Assembly (NCBI RefSeq): GCF_014042365.1
Contig: NZ_JACEZS010000008.1
Span: forward strand, 62,001-126,000
Reading direction: 5' to 3'
Length of the DNA: 64,000 bases
Origin: Rugamonas fusca
GTDB lineage: Bacteria > Pseudomonadota > Gammaproteobacteria > Burkholderiales > Burkholderiaceae_D
In this document: one piece after another, positions 34,672 through 44,225 of the stretch
Layout: each line of letters starts with the position of its first letter
Numbering within the stretch: position 1 is the first letter of the stretch
Notes under the pieces: model-generated
What the model saw: only the letters and a program-made list of their open reading frames with translations
What the model was told of the DNA's origin: nothing
Databases searched by the model: none
Made by a program: the position numbers and the translations under genes

Positions 34672-36357
34672 CTACTGGCTGCGGCGGCGCTGCTTGAGCA
34701 GGAAGCGGCCCGGGTCGATGGCCTCGGCCAGCGTGGCTTCCACCGGCAGCGGCGTGCCCTCCAGTTGCGACACCAGCAGCTCGGCCATCAGCGGCGCCCA
34801 GATGATGCCGCGCGACGCGTAGCCGAGCAGGCAGTACAGGCCCGGATGGCGCGGCACGTCGCTCAACTGCTCGAGACGGCCGGCCGATGCATAGTCGGGC
34901 AGCGCGCCGGCCAGCGGCAGCCGGTCCGGCGCGGCGCAGCGGAAGCCGACCCGGCCCGCCAGCGGCGCGTCGTCCACCCGCACGCCGTCGAGAATCTCGG
35001 CCAGCCGCGTGAGGTTCTCCTGCTGGCAGGACGCACGCAGCGCGCGCTCATCGTCGGTGCCGTAGGTGGCGCCGGCGCACACCACGCCGTCCGACGGCGG
35101 CGTCACATACGCTTCGCGGCACACCACCAGCGACTGCGGCGGCACGCGCTCGGCCGCCAGGTGCGTGACCTGGCCACGCAAGGCCGACAGCGGCAACTCG
35201 GCCGCCTGCGCCAGCCGCGTGGCGCCCGTGCCATTGGCCAGGATCAGCGTCGGCGCTTGCGCCAGCAGCGCGCCATCGGCCGCGCGCACCTGCCATTCGC
35301 CATCCACGTGCGCCAGCGTGAGCGCCTCGGCATGAAACACGCGATGCAAGCGTTCACCGCAAGCGTCCAGCATGGCCTGGCACAGCGACGAGGGACGCGC
35401 CCAGCCACCCTGCCCGAACAGCCAGCCGCCATGCGGCGTGGCCGAACCAAGCAAGGCGCTGGCGGCCGGCGCATCGAGCCAGCGCACGAATTCCGGCGGA
35501 TAGCCGCCCTGCTCCACCACCTCGCGCTGCACGCGCGCGTGGTTGGCGTCGCGCGCCAGTTGCAGCACGCCGCAGCTGGCGCCCCGGAACACCTGTCCCA
35601 CGCCGCCCATGCGCTGCCATTCGCGCAGCGCGAACAGGTAGGCGGTGCGGGTCAGGCGGGTGGGGATGTTGTCGTCCTTCGACAGCAGTGGCATGAAGAT
35701 GCCGGCATGGTTGCCCGACGCTTCCTGCGCCGGGCCATCGTGGCGTTCGATCAGCGTCACCTCCCAGCCGCGCGCGCACAGGCGGTGGCAGGCGGCCGAA
35801 CCGGCCACGCCGGCACCGATGACGATGGCGCGCCGCACGGGTTCCGGCAGCGCCGGCGGCTGCGGACGGCCGCTGGCGAACCGCGCTTCAATATCGGGCA
35901 CGGCATGGTCCCGCGTCGCCGCTGCGACCTTGCAGGAAAAACCGGCCGCCGTCAGCGCCCACACCAGCGCCTCATCGGGCGCCTGCGCCTGCAGCGTGGC
36001 GCCCGGTGCGGCCAGGCTGGCCAGTGCACGGGCCAGCGTGCGCGCGGGCGGCTGCTCGCCAACGGCGGCCGGCAGGTGAAATGCGTGTACCCGCGCCACG
36101 ATCTGCGGCAGCATGGCTTGCACCGTCCCTACCATCAGATCGAGCGTGACGCGGCCGCCATCGAGCACGATGCGGTGCATGCCGGGCATGGGCAGCTGCC
36201 ACAAGGCGCGCAGTTGCGGGTCGGCGATGTCCGATGCTTGCGGCGGGGACGGCGCGATGGCGAGGTAGTGCAGTTCGCCCATGCTGGCGGCCCACGTTGC
36301 CATGAAGTGGGCGCCATCACCAAAATCCGTCGCGAGGACGACGTGGCGCGCGCTCAT
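34672..36357 (-). CDS. mnmC: MnmC-like tRNA wobble-uridine modification protein, methyltransferase half apparently degenerate
   Basis: 561 residues, shorter than typical bifunctional MnmC (about 620-660). The C-terminal FAD-dependent oxidase half (about 175-561) is well formed: AIVIGAGVAGSAA at 177-189, EASGNHAGIFMPLL, RGQVTHL and LLGYASRGIIWAPL. The N-terminal half (1-165) is recognisable from VVLATDFGDGAHFMATW and a late ALTAAGF, but the usual DGFxPxxNP motif is replaced by FHLPAAVGE (about 93-101). Oxidase activity on cmnm5(s2)U34 is expected; the final methyl transfer may be lost or supplied elsewhere. Its ATG overlaps the tag stop by 4 bases. Confidence 0.78.
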   Translation of the reverse strand: MSARHVVLATDFGDGAHFMATWAASMGELHYLAIAPSPPQASDIADPQLRALWQLPMPGMHRIVLDGGRVTLDLMVGTVQAMLPQIVARVHAFHLPAAVGEQPPARTLARALASLAAPGATLQAQAPDEALVWALTAAGFSCKVAAATRDHAVPDIEARFASGRPQPPALPEPVRRAIVIGAGVAGSAACHRLCARGWEVTLIERHDGPAQEASGNHAGIFMPLLSKDDNIPTRLTRTAYLFALREWQRMGGVGQVFRGASCGVLQLARDANHARVQREVVEQGGYPPEFVRWLDAPAASALLGSATPHGGWLFGQGGWARPSSLCQAMLDACGERLHRVFHAEALTLAHVDGEWQVRAADGALLAQAPTLILANGTGATRLAQAAELPLSALRGQVTHLAAERVPPQSLVVCREAYVTPPSDGVVCAGATYGTDDERALRASCQQENLTRLAEILDGVRVDDAPLAGRVGFRCAAPDRLPLAGALPDYASAGRLEQLSDVPRHPGLYCLLGYASRGIIWAPLMAELLVSQLEGTPLPVEATLAEAIDPGRFLLKQRRRSQ

Positions 36358-36917
36358 GAATGGTGCGCCGCGTGGCGGAAGCAGCTTGGGTCGTGGTCAT
36401 CCACCATGCCGATGCCTTGCATGTAGGCGTAGATGATGGTCGAGCCGACGAACTTGAAGCCGCGCTTGGCCAGGTCCTTGGAGATGCGGTCGGACAGGGC
36501 CGTCTTGCTGGGCCGTGGCTGCTCGGCGTTGACGATGGGTTGGCCATCGACGTAATCCCACAGCAGGCTGTCAAGCGAGCCGCCCTCCGCGCGCAGGCGC
36601 AGGTAGGCGCGCGCGTTGCTGATGGCGGCGGCCACCTTCAGGCGGTTGCGCACGATGCCGGGATCGGCCAGCAGCAGCGCAACCTTGGCCTCGTCGTAGG
36701 CGGCGATCTTTTCCGCGTCCCAGTTGTCGAACGCGGCCCGGTAGCTGTCGCGCTTGTTGAGGATGGTTTCCCAGCTCAGTCCCGCCTGCGCCCCTTCCAG
36801 GTTCAGCATTTCGAACAGGCGCAACTCGTCGTGGCAAGGCACGCCCCATTCATGGTCGTGGTAATCGAGGTAGCGGGGATTGGCCGGGTTGGCCCAGCGG
36901 CAGCGGGTAACAGTCAT
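36354..36917 (-). CDS. tag: DNA-3-methyladenine glycosylase I (Tag)
   Basis: 187 residues, full length. It excises 3-methyladenine from alkylated DNA in base-excision repair. Family marks: start RCRWANPANPRYLDYHDHEW with the zinc-site Cys, GLSWETILNKRDSYR, SKDLAKRGFKFVGSTIIYAY, and a late GMVDDHDPSCFRH carrying His and Cys zinc ligands. It is upstream of and overlaps mnmC by 4 bases (ATGA), so they are co-translated. Confidence 0.95.
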   Translation of the reverse strand: MTVTRCRWANPANPRYLDYHDHEWGVPCHDELRLFEMLNLEGAQAGLSWETILNKRDSYRAAFDNWDAEKIAAYDEAKVALLLADPGIVRNRLKVAAAISNARAYLRLRAEGGSLDSLLWDYVDGQPIVNAEQPRPSKTALSDRISKDLAKRGFKFVGSTIIYAYMQGIGMVDDHDPSCFRHAAHHS

Positions 36918-37008
36918 GGCGGCAAATTCAGGCGCTTCAGGCGCTCAGGCGCTAAGGGCGGTCAGTATAAATTATTTGGGCCATGCCGTACCGGCGCCGG
37001 ATCATGGC

Positions 37009-38454
37009 TCAGGCGCGCGCCAGCAACTGCTCGGCCGCGAAGATCCCCGACAGCAGCGACGTGCTCACGCCGAAGCCCGGATACGACGTCTGGCCCGCCT
37101 GGTACAGGCCGGGAATGGGCGTGGCGTGCGGATACTGGGCGCGGCTGTCGGCGGCCGGCGACAAACCGTAGACCGCGCCCTCATACAGGAACATCTGGTC
37201 GCGGAAGTCGCGCGGCGAACGCACGCGGCGCACGGCCACGTCCAGCGGATGCAGCGCCGCCAGGGCTTGCTGCGCGGCCTGCGCCACTTGCTCGCTGCGC
37301 GCATCAGTCCACGCGTCAGGCGCCAGCGACTGGTCGATGGACGGGTACACTTCGATGATGCTGCCGCCACCGGACGCCAGGCCGGGCGCGGTGACGGTGG
37401 GCACGGTGTAGGCCAGGCAGGCCATGTCGCCGGCATCGAGGAAGCGGTGCTGCTGCTCCATCAGCGGCGTGCGGTAATTGAAATGGCTGACACCATCGAT
37501 GCGGTTGCGCAGCCCGAACTGCACCGACACGGCCCGCTGCGACAGCGGCGCGCGCTGCGTCTTCCTGCGCATGGCGGCGGGCACGTCGGCCGGGTTCAGC
37601 AGCGAAGCGAAAGTGTGCATGCCGCTGACGGTGGAAACGATGGCGTCGTACGGTACGGCGCCACTGCCTTGCACCTGCAACGCGGCGGCGCGGCCATGCG
37701 CCACGTCGATGGATGTCACCTGCGTGCCGCAAACGAGCTTGCCGCCCAGCGCCAGCAGGCGCTGTTCCAGCACGGCCGGGATGGCGCCCATGCCGGCCAC
37801 CGGCAGGTAGAACTGGTCGAGCAGCATGGCCATCGTGCCCACCATCTGGAACGCCGGCGTGCGCTCCGGCGCCAGCCCCGTGTACAAGGTGACGTTGGCC
37901 AACGCGGCGCGCAGCTTGGGATCGGCGATGTGACGCCCCAGTTCCTTGCCCACGGTGCCGGCCAGCTTGGGCAAATGGCGCCAGGTGGCCGCCAGCAGGC
38001 GCGGCACGGATAACGGCCGCACGATGATTTCACCCGTCAGCACGTCATACAGTTCGCGCCAGCGGGCCGCCAGTTGCGCCAGCTCCGCCCGCAGCGCGTC
38101 GGCGCGGCCATCGAGGCCGGGGCCTTGCGTGGCCAGCGCGCCGCCAACGCCAAAAGTGATGGCGCTGCCGTCGTCGAACGTGGAGGTCTGCATGCGCTCG
38201 ATCTGGCGCAGCGGCAGCAGCGCGGCACGGTCCATGCCCAGCCGCGCGAAGCCCACGTCGAGGATGCCGGGGATGGCCAGGTACATGGCGCCGTCGTTGA
38301 ACTGGTAGCCGTCAAGCTCCGTGGTGGTGCAGCAACCGCCCGCGCGCTCGGCGCGCTCGTACACGGTCACTTCGAGGCCGCGTTGGGCCAGGTGGATGCC
38401 GGCGGCCAGCCCGGCCACGCCCGCGCCGATCACGGCGACCGTTTTCGTCTTCAT
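37009..38454 (-). CDS. Phytoene desaturase-like FAD-dependent oxidoreductase
   Basis: 481 residues. The N-terminal Rossmann motif VAVIGAGVAGLAAGIHLAQ is followed by YERAERAGG and ends with a C-terminal FAD-binding segment (GLYQAGQTSYPGFGVSTSLL). This is the CrtI / carotenoid isomerase-like amine-oxidase superfamily layout. No carotenoid synthesis genes (crtB, crtE) are nearby, so the substrate is unknown. No signal peptide. It is followed by the binding-protein gene's stop after a 118-bp gap on the other side. Confidence 0.8.
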   Translation of the reverse strand: MKTKTVAVIGAGVAGLAAGIHLAQRGLEVTVYERAERAGGCCTTTELDGYQFNDGAMYLAIPGILDVGFARLGMDRAALLPLRQIERMQTSTFDDGSAITFGVGGALATQGPGLDGRADALRAELAQLAARWRELYDVLTGEIIVRPLSVPRLLAATWRHLPKLAGTVGKELGRHIADPKLRAALANVTLYTGLAPERTPAFQMVGTMAMLLDQFYLPVAGMGAIPAVLEQRLLALGGKLVCGTQVTSIDVAHGRAAALQVQGSGAVPYDAIVSTVSGMHTFASLLNPADVPAAMRRKTQRAPLSQRAVSVQFGLRNRIDGVSHFNYRTPLMEQQHRFLDAGDMACLAYTVPTVTAPGLASGGGSIIEVYPSIDQSLAPDAWTDARSEQVAQAAQQALAALHPLDVAVRRVRSPRDFRDQMFLYEGAVYGLSPAADSRAQYPHATPIPGLYQAGQTSYPGFGVSTSLLSGIFAAEQLLARA

Positions 38455-38572
38455 GCGCGCTCCTGGTAACAGCCCGGCCGCGCGAAAAGATCAGATCGGC
38501 CGTGGCGGCACACAATCTATCACTTTTTTGACAACATTGCAGGCCGCCGGCGCCGGCCTGCCCTGGCCGGTC

Positions 38573-39436
38573 TTATTTGCCCGGGTTTTTCAGCTCCCGC
38601 TTCAAGCTGTCGCTCATGGGGAATTTGAAGGTGGGGGTGAGGAACCACTTGCTGTAGATCTTGGTGAATTCGCCCGAGGCGCTCAGCTTGGTCAACGTGG
38701 CATCGACCAGCTGTTGCAGCGGCTTGTTATCCTTGCGCAGCATGATGGCGATCGGGTCGCTGGCCAGCGACTCCTTGAGCAGCACGAAGCCTTTGGGATT
38801 GCTGGCGGTGGCTGCCAGCTGCGCCAGCTGCACATCGTCGTGGACAAAGGCGTCCACCTTCTTTTGCTGCAGCGCGCCGAACGACTCCACGTTGTCGTGC
38901 GACTTGACGAACTGGATGTGCAAGCCCTGGTCCAGGTCAGCCTTGGCCAGCGCCGGCGCGCCAGACGCCCCCTGGTTGACGATCACGCGCTTGTCTTTCA
39001 GGTCGGCGATGTTCCGGATGCCGGCATCGGCACGCACCATGACCTTGGTATCGGAGTAGAAAATGGGCGTGGAGAACGCCACTTCCGTCGCCCGCTGCGC
39101 CGTGACCGACGTCGAGCCGCATTCCAGGTCGATGGCGCCCTCCTTCACTTTCGCGATCCGGTCGCTGGACGACACGGGCACGTAGCTCACTTTCAAGTCC
39201 GGCTGGCCCAGTTCCTTGCGGATGGCGTCGATGACGGCGCCGCACAGGTCGATGGTGTAGCCGGCCGGCTGATGCTGGGCGCCGGCGAACGAGAACGGCT
39301 GGGACGCGTCCCGGTAGCCTATCGTGATCGTGCCCGGCTTGGCCAGCTTGAGCTGCCCGCCCGTTTCGGCCGCCACCGCGTTGGCCATCATGCCCGCCAG
39401 CGCAATCGCCAGCACCCGTACTTTATCGCTTCGCAT
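38573..39436 (-). CDS. Amino-acid-type ABC transporter substrate-binding protein
   Basis: 287 residues. A signal peptide (about 1-23, ending AVAA) is followed by a periplasmic binding fold (SBP_bac_3) with ITIGYRDASQPFSF, LECGSTSVTAQRA and a C-terminal FPMSDSLKRELKNPGK. The sequence style is that of glutamate/aspartate binding proteins (GltI-like). The start is set by GAGGAG 7 bases before the ATG at 39436. No permease or ATPase gene is adjacent, so it is an orphan binding protein. Confidence 0.82.
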   Translation of the reverse strand: MRSDKVRVLAIALAGMMANAVAAETGGQLKLAKPGTITIGYRDASQPFSFAGAQHQPAGYTIDLCGAVIDAIRKELGQPDLKVSYVPVSSSDRIAKVKEGAIDLECGSTSVTAQRATEVAFSTPIFYSDTKVMVRADAGIRNIADLKDKRVIVNQGASGAPALAKADLDQGLHIQFVKSHDNVESFGALQQKKVDAFVHDDVQLAQLAATASNPKGFVLLKESLASDPIAIMLRKDNKPLQQLVDATLTKLSASGEFTKIYSKWFLTPTFKFPMSDSLKRELKNPGK

Positions 39437-39676
39437 GGTTCGTCTCCTCTTGTCATTGCGACGTGAAACACGCAGAGACTGCAAGCGGCATGCCAGCGCC
39501 GGGCGGGCCGGCACCATTTTACAAGCCCTTGTTTTTACGACGGATTATCTCGCCAGCGGCGAAAAGGACAGCGTGCCGGTCTGAAAAACTGGACGATGCG
39601 GCGCCGGCGGCTATGAGTAGTTGGAATAGCGTGCCGCGCATGGCATCTGCGGCAGCCGCACCAGGCCGGCGCCCGC

Positions 39677-42523
39677 TCAGGATTCCAGGTCGCTCGACAA
39701 GCCCACGCGGCGCCGTTCGCCGCCCAGTACCAGCGGGCCGGCCAGGCTGCTCAACAGGCGCACCTCGCCCTCGGCCACGGCCTGGTCCAGGTTGTGCATC
39801 AGGCGCGGGAACAGGCCGTCCGGGCGCGATCCTTCCGTGCTGTACAGCGCGGCCCAGGCGTTGCGCCCGGAACGCTTGGCGATGTACAGGCCCTGGTCGG
39901 CCAGCTCCACCACCTGCGGCCACGGCAGCAGCCGCGGTTGCGATGGCAGGAAGGGATAGCAGGCGAAGCCGATCGAGCAGGTGCGCGCCAGCCGGGTGCC
40001 GTCCGGCAGCTCGAAGTCGCGTTCGGCCACGGCGCGGCGCATGCGTTCGGCCACCACCCGGGCCTCGTCGCGGTGGGTGGCGCGCGCCAGCACGAGGAAT
40101 TCCTCGCCGCCCCAGCGCACCAGGTAATCGGATTCGCGGAATACTTCGCGCAGCCGCTCCTGCATCTGCACCAGCACCGCGTCGCCGGCCGCATGGCCGT
40201 ACTGGTCGTTTACTTCCTTGAAATGATCCAGGTCGACCATGAAGAACACCAGGTCCTTGGGCGCCAGCAGCTCGCATTCCGTGGGCGCGCGGTGCGCCGG
40301 CTGGTCGTAGCCGCGCAAGCTCATGGCCACGTCGGCGTCCACGTTCTGCAGGAAGAAGCGGCGGTTGCGCAAGCCCGTCAGCTGGTCCGTCAGGCTCACG
40401 TCCTCGAGCGCCTTGTAGGCCCGCTCCAGTTCCAGGTTCTTTTCCAGCAGCTGCTCCTGGGTCGCGCTCAGGGTCTTGAGCGTGGCCGCCACCTGGCGGT
40501 AGGCCGCCGCGTTGTCGAGCGCGATGGCGCCATAGGCGCACAAGGTGCGGAAGATCAGCCGTTCCCGTTCGCCGTAGGCGTGCGCCTGCAGCGACTGCAC
40601 CGTCATCACGCCCAGCACGCGCTCGCCCACGCGCAGCGGCGCGAACAGCAGGCTCAAGGTGGGCAAGGTGCCGGGGATCAGGTTGGGGGTCGCTTGCGCA
40701 TCCTCGATCTCGACCAGGATCTCGCGCCGCTCGCGCACGCAGCGCGCGGAATTGGCGCCCGGCTCCGACAGCGGCACCCGCATGGCCGGCAGCGGCTGGC
40801 CCGCCTCCACGCCGAACACGCAGCTCAGCGTCTGGCCGTCCGGCTCCAGCAGGAACACGGAGAAGTGGGTGGCGTCGAGCAGGCCATGGACGTGGCGGTC
40901 CAGCGCCCCGAACACGGCCGCCGCGTCCAGGTGGGCCGTGATCTCCTGGCCGATGGCGCTCAGGTGTTCCAGCGTGGCGCTGGTCTGTTGCAGCACCTCG
41001 GCCCGCTGCGCCTCGGCCGCCGCCAGCTGGCGATGATGCTCGCCCTCGGTCTGGGCGCGCTCGGTCTGGTACTGCACCTGCATGGCGATGGCGCGGTTGG
41101 TGGCCTGCTGGTTGTGGATGCGCTCGCGCGCGGCGCTGGCCTGCAGCGCGATCTCGTAGGCGCGCGCATGGTCGCCGGTGGCCGCGTACTCGCGCGCGGC
41201 CGCGTCCAGCAAGGGGCCGGGCACGATGTAGCCATCGATGGTGGCGGCGATGCCCAGCGCCAGTTGCAGGTAGTGCAGCACGGCGTTGGCCGCGTTCATC
41301 GGTTGCGGGTCGGGCAGCGCGTGGCGCGCGTGGATGCGGGCCAGTACGTCGAGCGCGGCGATCTGGTTGGACGCGTCGCCATGCTCGCGCGCCAGTGCCA
41401 GCGCGGCGTCGGCGGCGGCCACGGCGTCGGCCGGACGGCCCAGCTGCGACAGGGCGTGCGCCTGGCCGCGCCGGGCGCTGCTCTGGAAGTCGGACTGGCA
41501 CAGCGCGTCGCCGCGCTCGGCCAGCCGGGAAAAGCTCTCCAGCGCGGCCGGGTAGTTGCCCAGGTCCAGCGCCAGGTCGCCCTGGTATTCGAGCGCCACG
41601 GCGTAGGCCCGTGAACCGGACAAGGGCGCCAGCGTGTGCAGCGCCTCGCGCAGCAGATGCTGGGCCGCTTCGCGCTGGCCCAGGTGGCGCAGCGTCTCGC
41701 CGGTCTGCATCAGGCACAGGCCCACGCTCATGGGCCAGCCCGTGGGGCGGGCCAGGTCCAGCCCGCGCTGCATCCATTCCAGCGCCGCCTCGTGCGCGTT
41801 CAGGCTGGTGAAGGCGTTGCCGATGTTGGTGGCCACGATGATGGCGCGCCGCAGCTGGCCGGTAGCCAGCGTGGCCTCGTAGGCCCGCATCAGGTGGCCG
41901 ATGGCGCGCCCGAAGTCGCAGGCCTGGTAGGCGCAGGTGCCGAAATAATCGTTGATCCAGCCGGCGGCCGCCACCGGCTTGCCGTCCAGCGCCCCGTCGA
42001 AGCGGCCGGCCCAGCGGGCGCTGGTGCTTTGCCAGTCGGCGAACACGGTGGTGATGGCGGTGGCCGCCTCGATCACGTCCAGGCGCGTGGCGTCGCCGCC
42101 GGCGCGGGCCGCGGCGGCGGCCTGCTCCAGGCAGGTCCGGGCTTGCGCGGAGCCGCCACGGTCGGTGGCGATCCAGGCCAGCAACCACAGCGCGTCGGCC
42201 TGGCCCGCGTGGTCGGCCGCCTGTTCCAGCGCGGCCAGCGCGGCGCGCGCCAGCCGTTCGGCGCCGTCCAGCTGGCCCCGCAGCCAGGTGGTTTCCGCAT
42301 CGATCAGTTGCAGGCGGGCGGCCAGCGGCGCGCGCTCGGCGTCGGCCAGCTGGTGCAGGCCGACGGCCGCCTCAGCCGACCAGGCGGCCGCGCGCACGGG
42401 GTCGCGCTGGCGCATGTGCCAGGCCAGCCGCATCAGCAGCGCCAGCCGCACCTGCCCCTGGGCGCCGGACAAGTCCGCTTCCCATTGCGCCAACTCGTGA
42501 TCGAGCGCAAACATGTCCACCAA
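39677..42523 (-). CDS. Diguanylate cyclase with N-terminal TPR repeats and a GAF domain
   Basis: 948 residues. The N-terminal half (about 1-460) is helical repeats of TPR/MalT type (AWLLAWIATDRGG, RRAIIVATNIGNAFTSLNAH). A GAF domain covers about 520-680, and a coiled coil leads to the GGDEF domain. Active site GGEEF (about 805-809) is preceded by an intact RxxD inhibitory site (RESD, about 796-799). No membrane segments, so it is a cytoplasmic c-di-GMP synthase probably regulated by protein partners and a small ligand. It is a separate transcription unit from the AEC transporter gene upstream. Confidence 0.85.
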   Translation of the reverse strand: MVDMFALDHELAQWEADLSGAQGQVRLALLMRLAWHMRQRDPVRAAAWSAEAAVGLHQLADAERAPLAARLQLIDAETTWLRGQLDGAERLARAALAALEQAADHAGQADALWLLAWIATDRGGSAQARTCLEQAAAAARAGGDATRLDVIEAATAITTVFADWQSTSARWAGRFDGALDGKPVAAAGWINDYFGTCAYQACDFGRAIGHLMRAYEATLATGQLRRAIIVATNIGNAFTSLNAHEAALEWMQRGLDLARPTGWPMSVGLCLMQTGETLRHLGQREAAQHLLREALHTLAPLSGSRAYAVALEYQGDLALDLGNYPAALESFSRLAERGDALCQSDFQSSARRGQAHALSQLGRPADAVAAADAALALAREHGDASNQIAALDVLARIHARHALPDPQPMNAANAVLHYLQLALGIAATIDGYIVPGPLLDAAAREYAATGDHARAYEIALQASAARERIHNQQATNRAIAMQVQYQTERAQTEGEHHRQLAAAEAQRAEVLQQTSATLEHLSAIGQEITAHLDAAAVFGALDRHVHGLLDATHFSVFLLEPDGQTLSCVFGVEAGQPLPAMRVPLSEPGANSARCVRERREILVEIEDAQATPNLIPGTLPTLSLLFAPLRVGERVLGVMTVQSLQAHAYGERERLIFRTLCAYGAIALDNAAAYRQVAATLKTLSATQEQLLEKNLELERAYKALEDVSLTDQLTGLRNRRFFLQNVDADVAMSLRGYDQPAHRAPTECELLAPKDLVFFMVDLDHFKEVNDQYGHAAGDAVLVQMQERLREVFRESDYLVRWGGEEFLVLARATHRDEARVVAERMRRAVAERDFELPDGTRLARTCSIGFACYPFLPSQPRLLPWPQVVELADQGLYIAKRSGRNAWAALYSTEGSRPDGLFPRLMHNLDQAVAEGEVRLLSSLAGPLVLGGERRRVGLSSDLES

Positions 42524-42728
42524 TTCCGTCCCCCACCTGTCGTGCCCCGCCCCGGGTCCCGGTGGCGCGGCGCTATTGCTCTAACGCATGTATACGTCCG
42601 TCAGCATTATTCCACAGTTTGACAGCCCCGCCGCGGCCTGGCCGTCTCCCGTATGGCGGCCACGCCACAAGCTATTGATTCGCAAGGCAATTTTAGTTCC
42701 AGAAAGAAATGAAGATTTATTCTAAGAA

Positions 42729-43685
42729 TTATTGCAGCCAGTGTCGCGCGAGTGCCACGGCCCCCGAGAATGACAGGAATGACAACGCGGTCGAGACCAG
42801 GATGATGCGGGCGATGCGGCCCGTGTCGGCCCCGAAGCGCTCGGCCAGGATGGCCACGTTGCTGGCACTGGGCAGGCAGGCCACCAGCACGATCACGGCC
42901 AGCGCCTGCCGTTCCAGCGGCACGCCGAGCGCCCGCGCCCCCAGGCCCAGCCCCAGCATCAGCAGCGGATGCAGCAGCAGCTTCTTGAACGCCACCGGCA
43001 CGTAGTCGCGCCAGTCGGTGGCGGCCGCGCTGCTCATCTGGGAGCGGGCCAGCACGGCGCCCATGGTAAACAGGGCCACGGGCGAGGCCGCGTCGGCCAG
43101 CAAGCCCACGGTGCGCATCAGCGGCCCCGGCAAGGTCAGCCCGGCGGCCGAAGCCAGCGCCCCCAGCGCGATGGCCCACGGCAGCGGGTTGCGCACCATG
43201 CCGTGCAGCGCATTGCGCAACGCAGCGCGGCCGTGACCGCTGCCCACGCGCGACAGGGCGATGCACAGCGAACTGGTGATCACCATGTCGATGGCGATGG
43301 TGACGATCACCGGCCCCGACGAGGCCGGCCCCAGCAGCGCCAGCAGCAGCGGCACGCCCATGAAGCCCGTGTTGGGAAACGCCGCCACCAGGGCGCCGAA
43401 GGCGGCGTCGTTCCAGCTGATGCGGTGGCTCAGGGTGACGGCCACGGTCAGCCCCACCATCAACAGCGCCCCCAGCAGGTAGACGCCGGCCACGCCGCCA
43501 TCGAGCAGGCGGGCGATGGGGGTGCCGGCGCCAAAGCGGAACAGCAGGCACGGCAGCGCGAAATACAGCACGAAGGCGTTCAGGCCGGGAATGGCGGCCA
43601 GCGGCAGCAACGTGCGGCGGGCGGCCAGGTAGCCGCACAGCACCAGCGCGAAAAAGGGAAAGGTGACGGACAGGATGGCGAGCAT
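42729..43685 (-). CDS. AEC (auxin efflux carrier) family transporter
   Basis: 318 residues from the ATG at 43685. About ten hydrophobic segments form two five-helix halves; typical phrases are PFFALVLCGYLAARR, FPNTGFMGVPLLLALLG and CLPSASNVAILAERFG. Bacterial AEC proteins carry small carboxylates or similar solutes across the inner membrane; the substrate here is not predictable. The frame is open a little upstream (43724), but the hydrophobic start at 43685 fits the family. Confidence 0.85.
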   Translation of the reverse strand: MLAILSVTFPFFALVLCGYLAARRTLLPLAAIPGLNAFVLYFALPCLLFRFGAGTPIARLLDGGVAGVYLLGALLMVGLTVAVTLSHRISWNDAAFGALVAAFPNTGFMGVPLLLALLGPASSGPVIVTIAIDMVITSSLCIALSRVGSGHGRAALRNALHGMVRNPLPWAIALGALASAAGLTLPGPLMRTVGLLADAASPVALFTMGAVLARSQMSSAAATDWRDYVPVAFKKLLLHPLLMLGLGLGARALGVPLERQALAVIVLVACLPSASNVAILAERFGADTGRIARIILVSTALSFLSFSGAVALARHWLQ

Positions 43686-43726
43686 GGCCCGCCATTGTAG
43701 CCGCAGCCGGGCCCGTCCACGCAAAC

Positions 43727-43759
43727 GGAACCGGCAAGGCGCGATACGGCGGCTACAAT
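43727..43759 (+). promoter_or_regulatory. Candidate ECF-type promoter for the secreted-repeat/sigma/anti-sigma run
   Basis: GGAACC (43727-43732) is followed after 17 bases by CGGCTA (43750-43755), close to the ECF promoter pattern GGAACC-N15/17-CGTCTA. A TACAAT overlaps it at 43754-43759. It could be the self-regulated promoter of the downstream sigma factor. Similarity is seen; use by this sigma is inferred. Confidence 0.35.
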
Positions 43760-43850
43760 ATATTTGCCATGGACCGGAATAAAGGCCAGGGCCGCTTCGT
43801 ATACGTCAGTGCAAGTCCGCTCACACTTCACCAACAACAAGGAAGCCATC

Positions 43851-44219
43851 ATGCACACCACCACCCGCACCACCCTGGCCGCCGTGGCCGCCCTGCTGCT
43901 GTCGGGCGCCGCCCTGGCCGACGACGTCCTGATGAAAAAGGATGGCGTACTCGTCACCGCCACCGGCATGACCGTCTACACTTTCGACAAGGACGTGGCC
44001 AACAGCGGCAAGAGCGTCTGCAACGGCCCCTGCGCCGAGCTGTGGCCGGCCGTGTCGGCGCCGGCCAGCGTCAGCGCCCCGTATTCCGTCGTCACCCGCG
44101 ACGACGGCGCCAAACAGCTGGCCTATAAGGGCAAGCCGTTGTACGTGTACGGCAAGGACGCGCCGGGCCAGCGCAACGGCGACAACTTCAAGACCATCTG
44201 GCACGTGGTGAAGGACTAA
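43851..44219 (+). CDS. Secreted protein with Yx(FWY)xxD-type repeats
   Basis: 122 residues. A clear signal peptide (about 1-23, ending GAALA) is followed by a small domain with two related motifs, VYTFDKD and LYVYGKD, and CNGPCAELWPA between them. This matches COG4315 secreted-repeat proteins of unknown function. There is no lipobox Cys. It precedes the ECF sigma factor by 6 bp, so it is likely co-transcribed and may be the regulon's target or signal. Confidence 0.75.
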   Translation: MHTTTRTTLAAVAALLLSGAALADDVLMKKDGVLVTATGMTVYTFDKDVANSGKSVCNGPCAELWPAVSAPASVSAPYSVVTRDDGAKQLAYKGKPLYVYGKDAPGQRNGDNFKTIWHVVKD

Positions 44220-44225
44220 GCCCCC

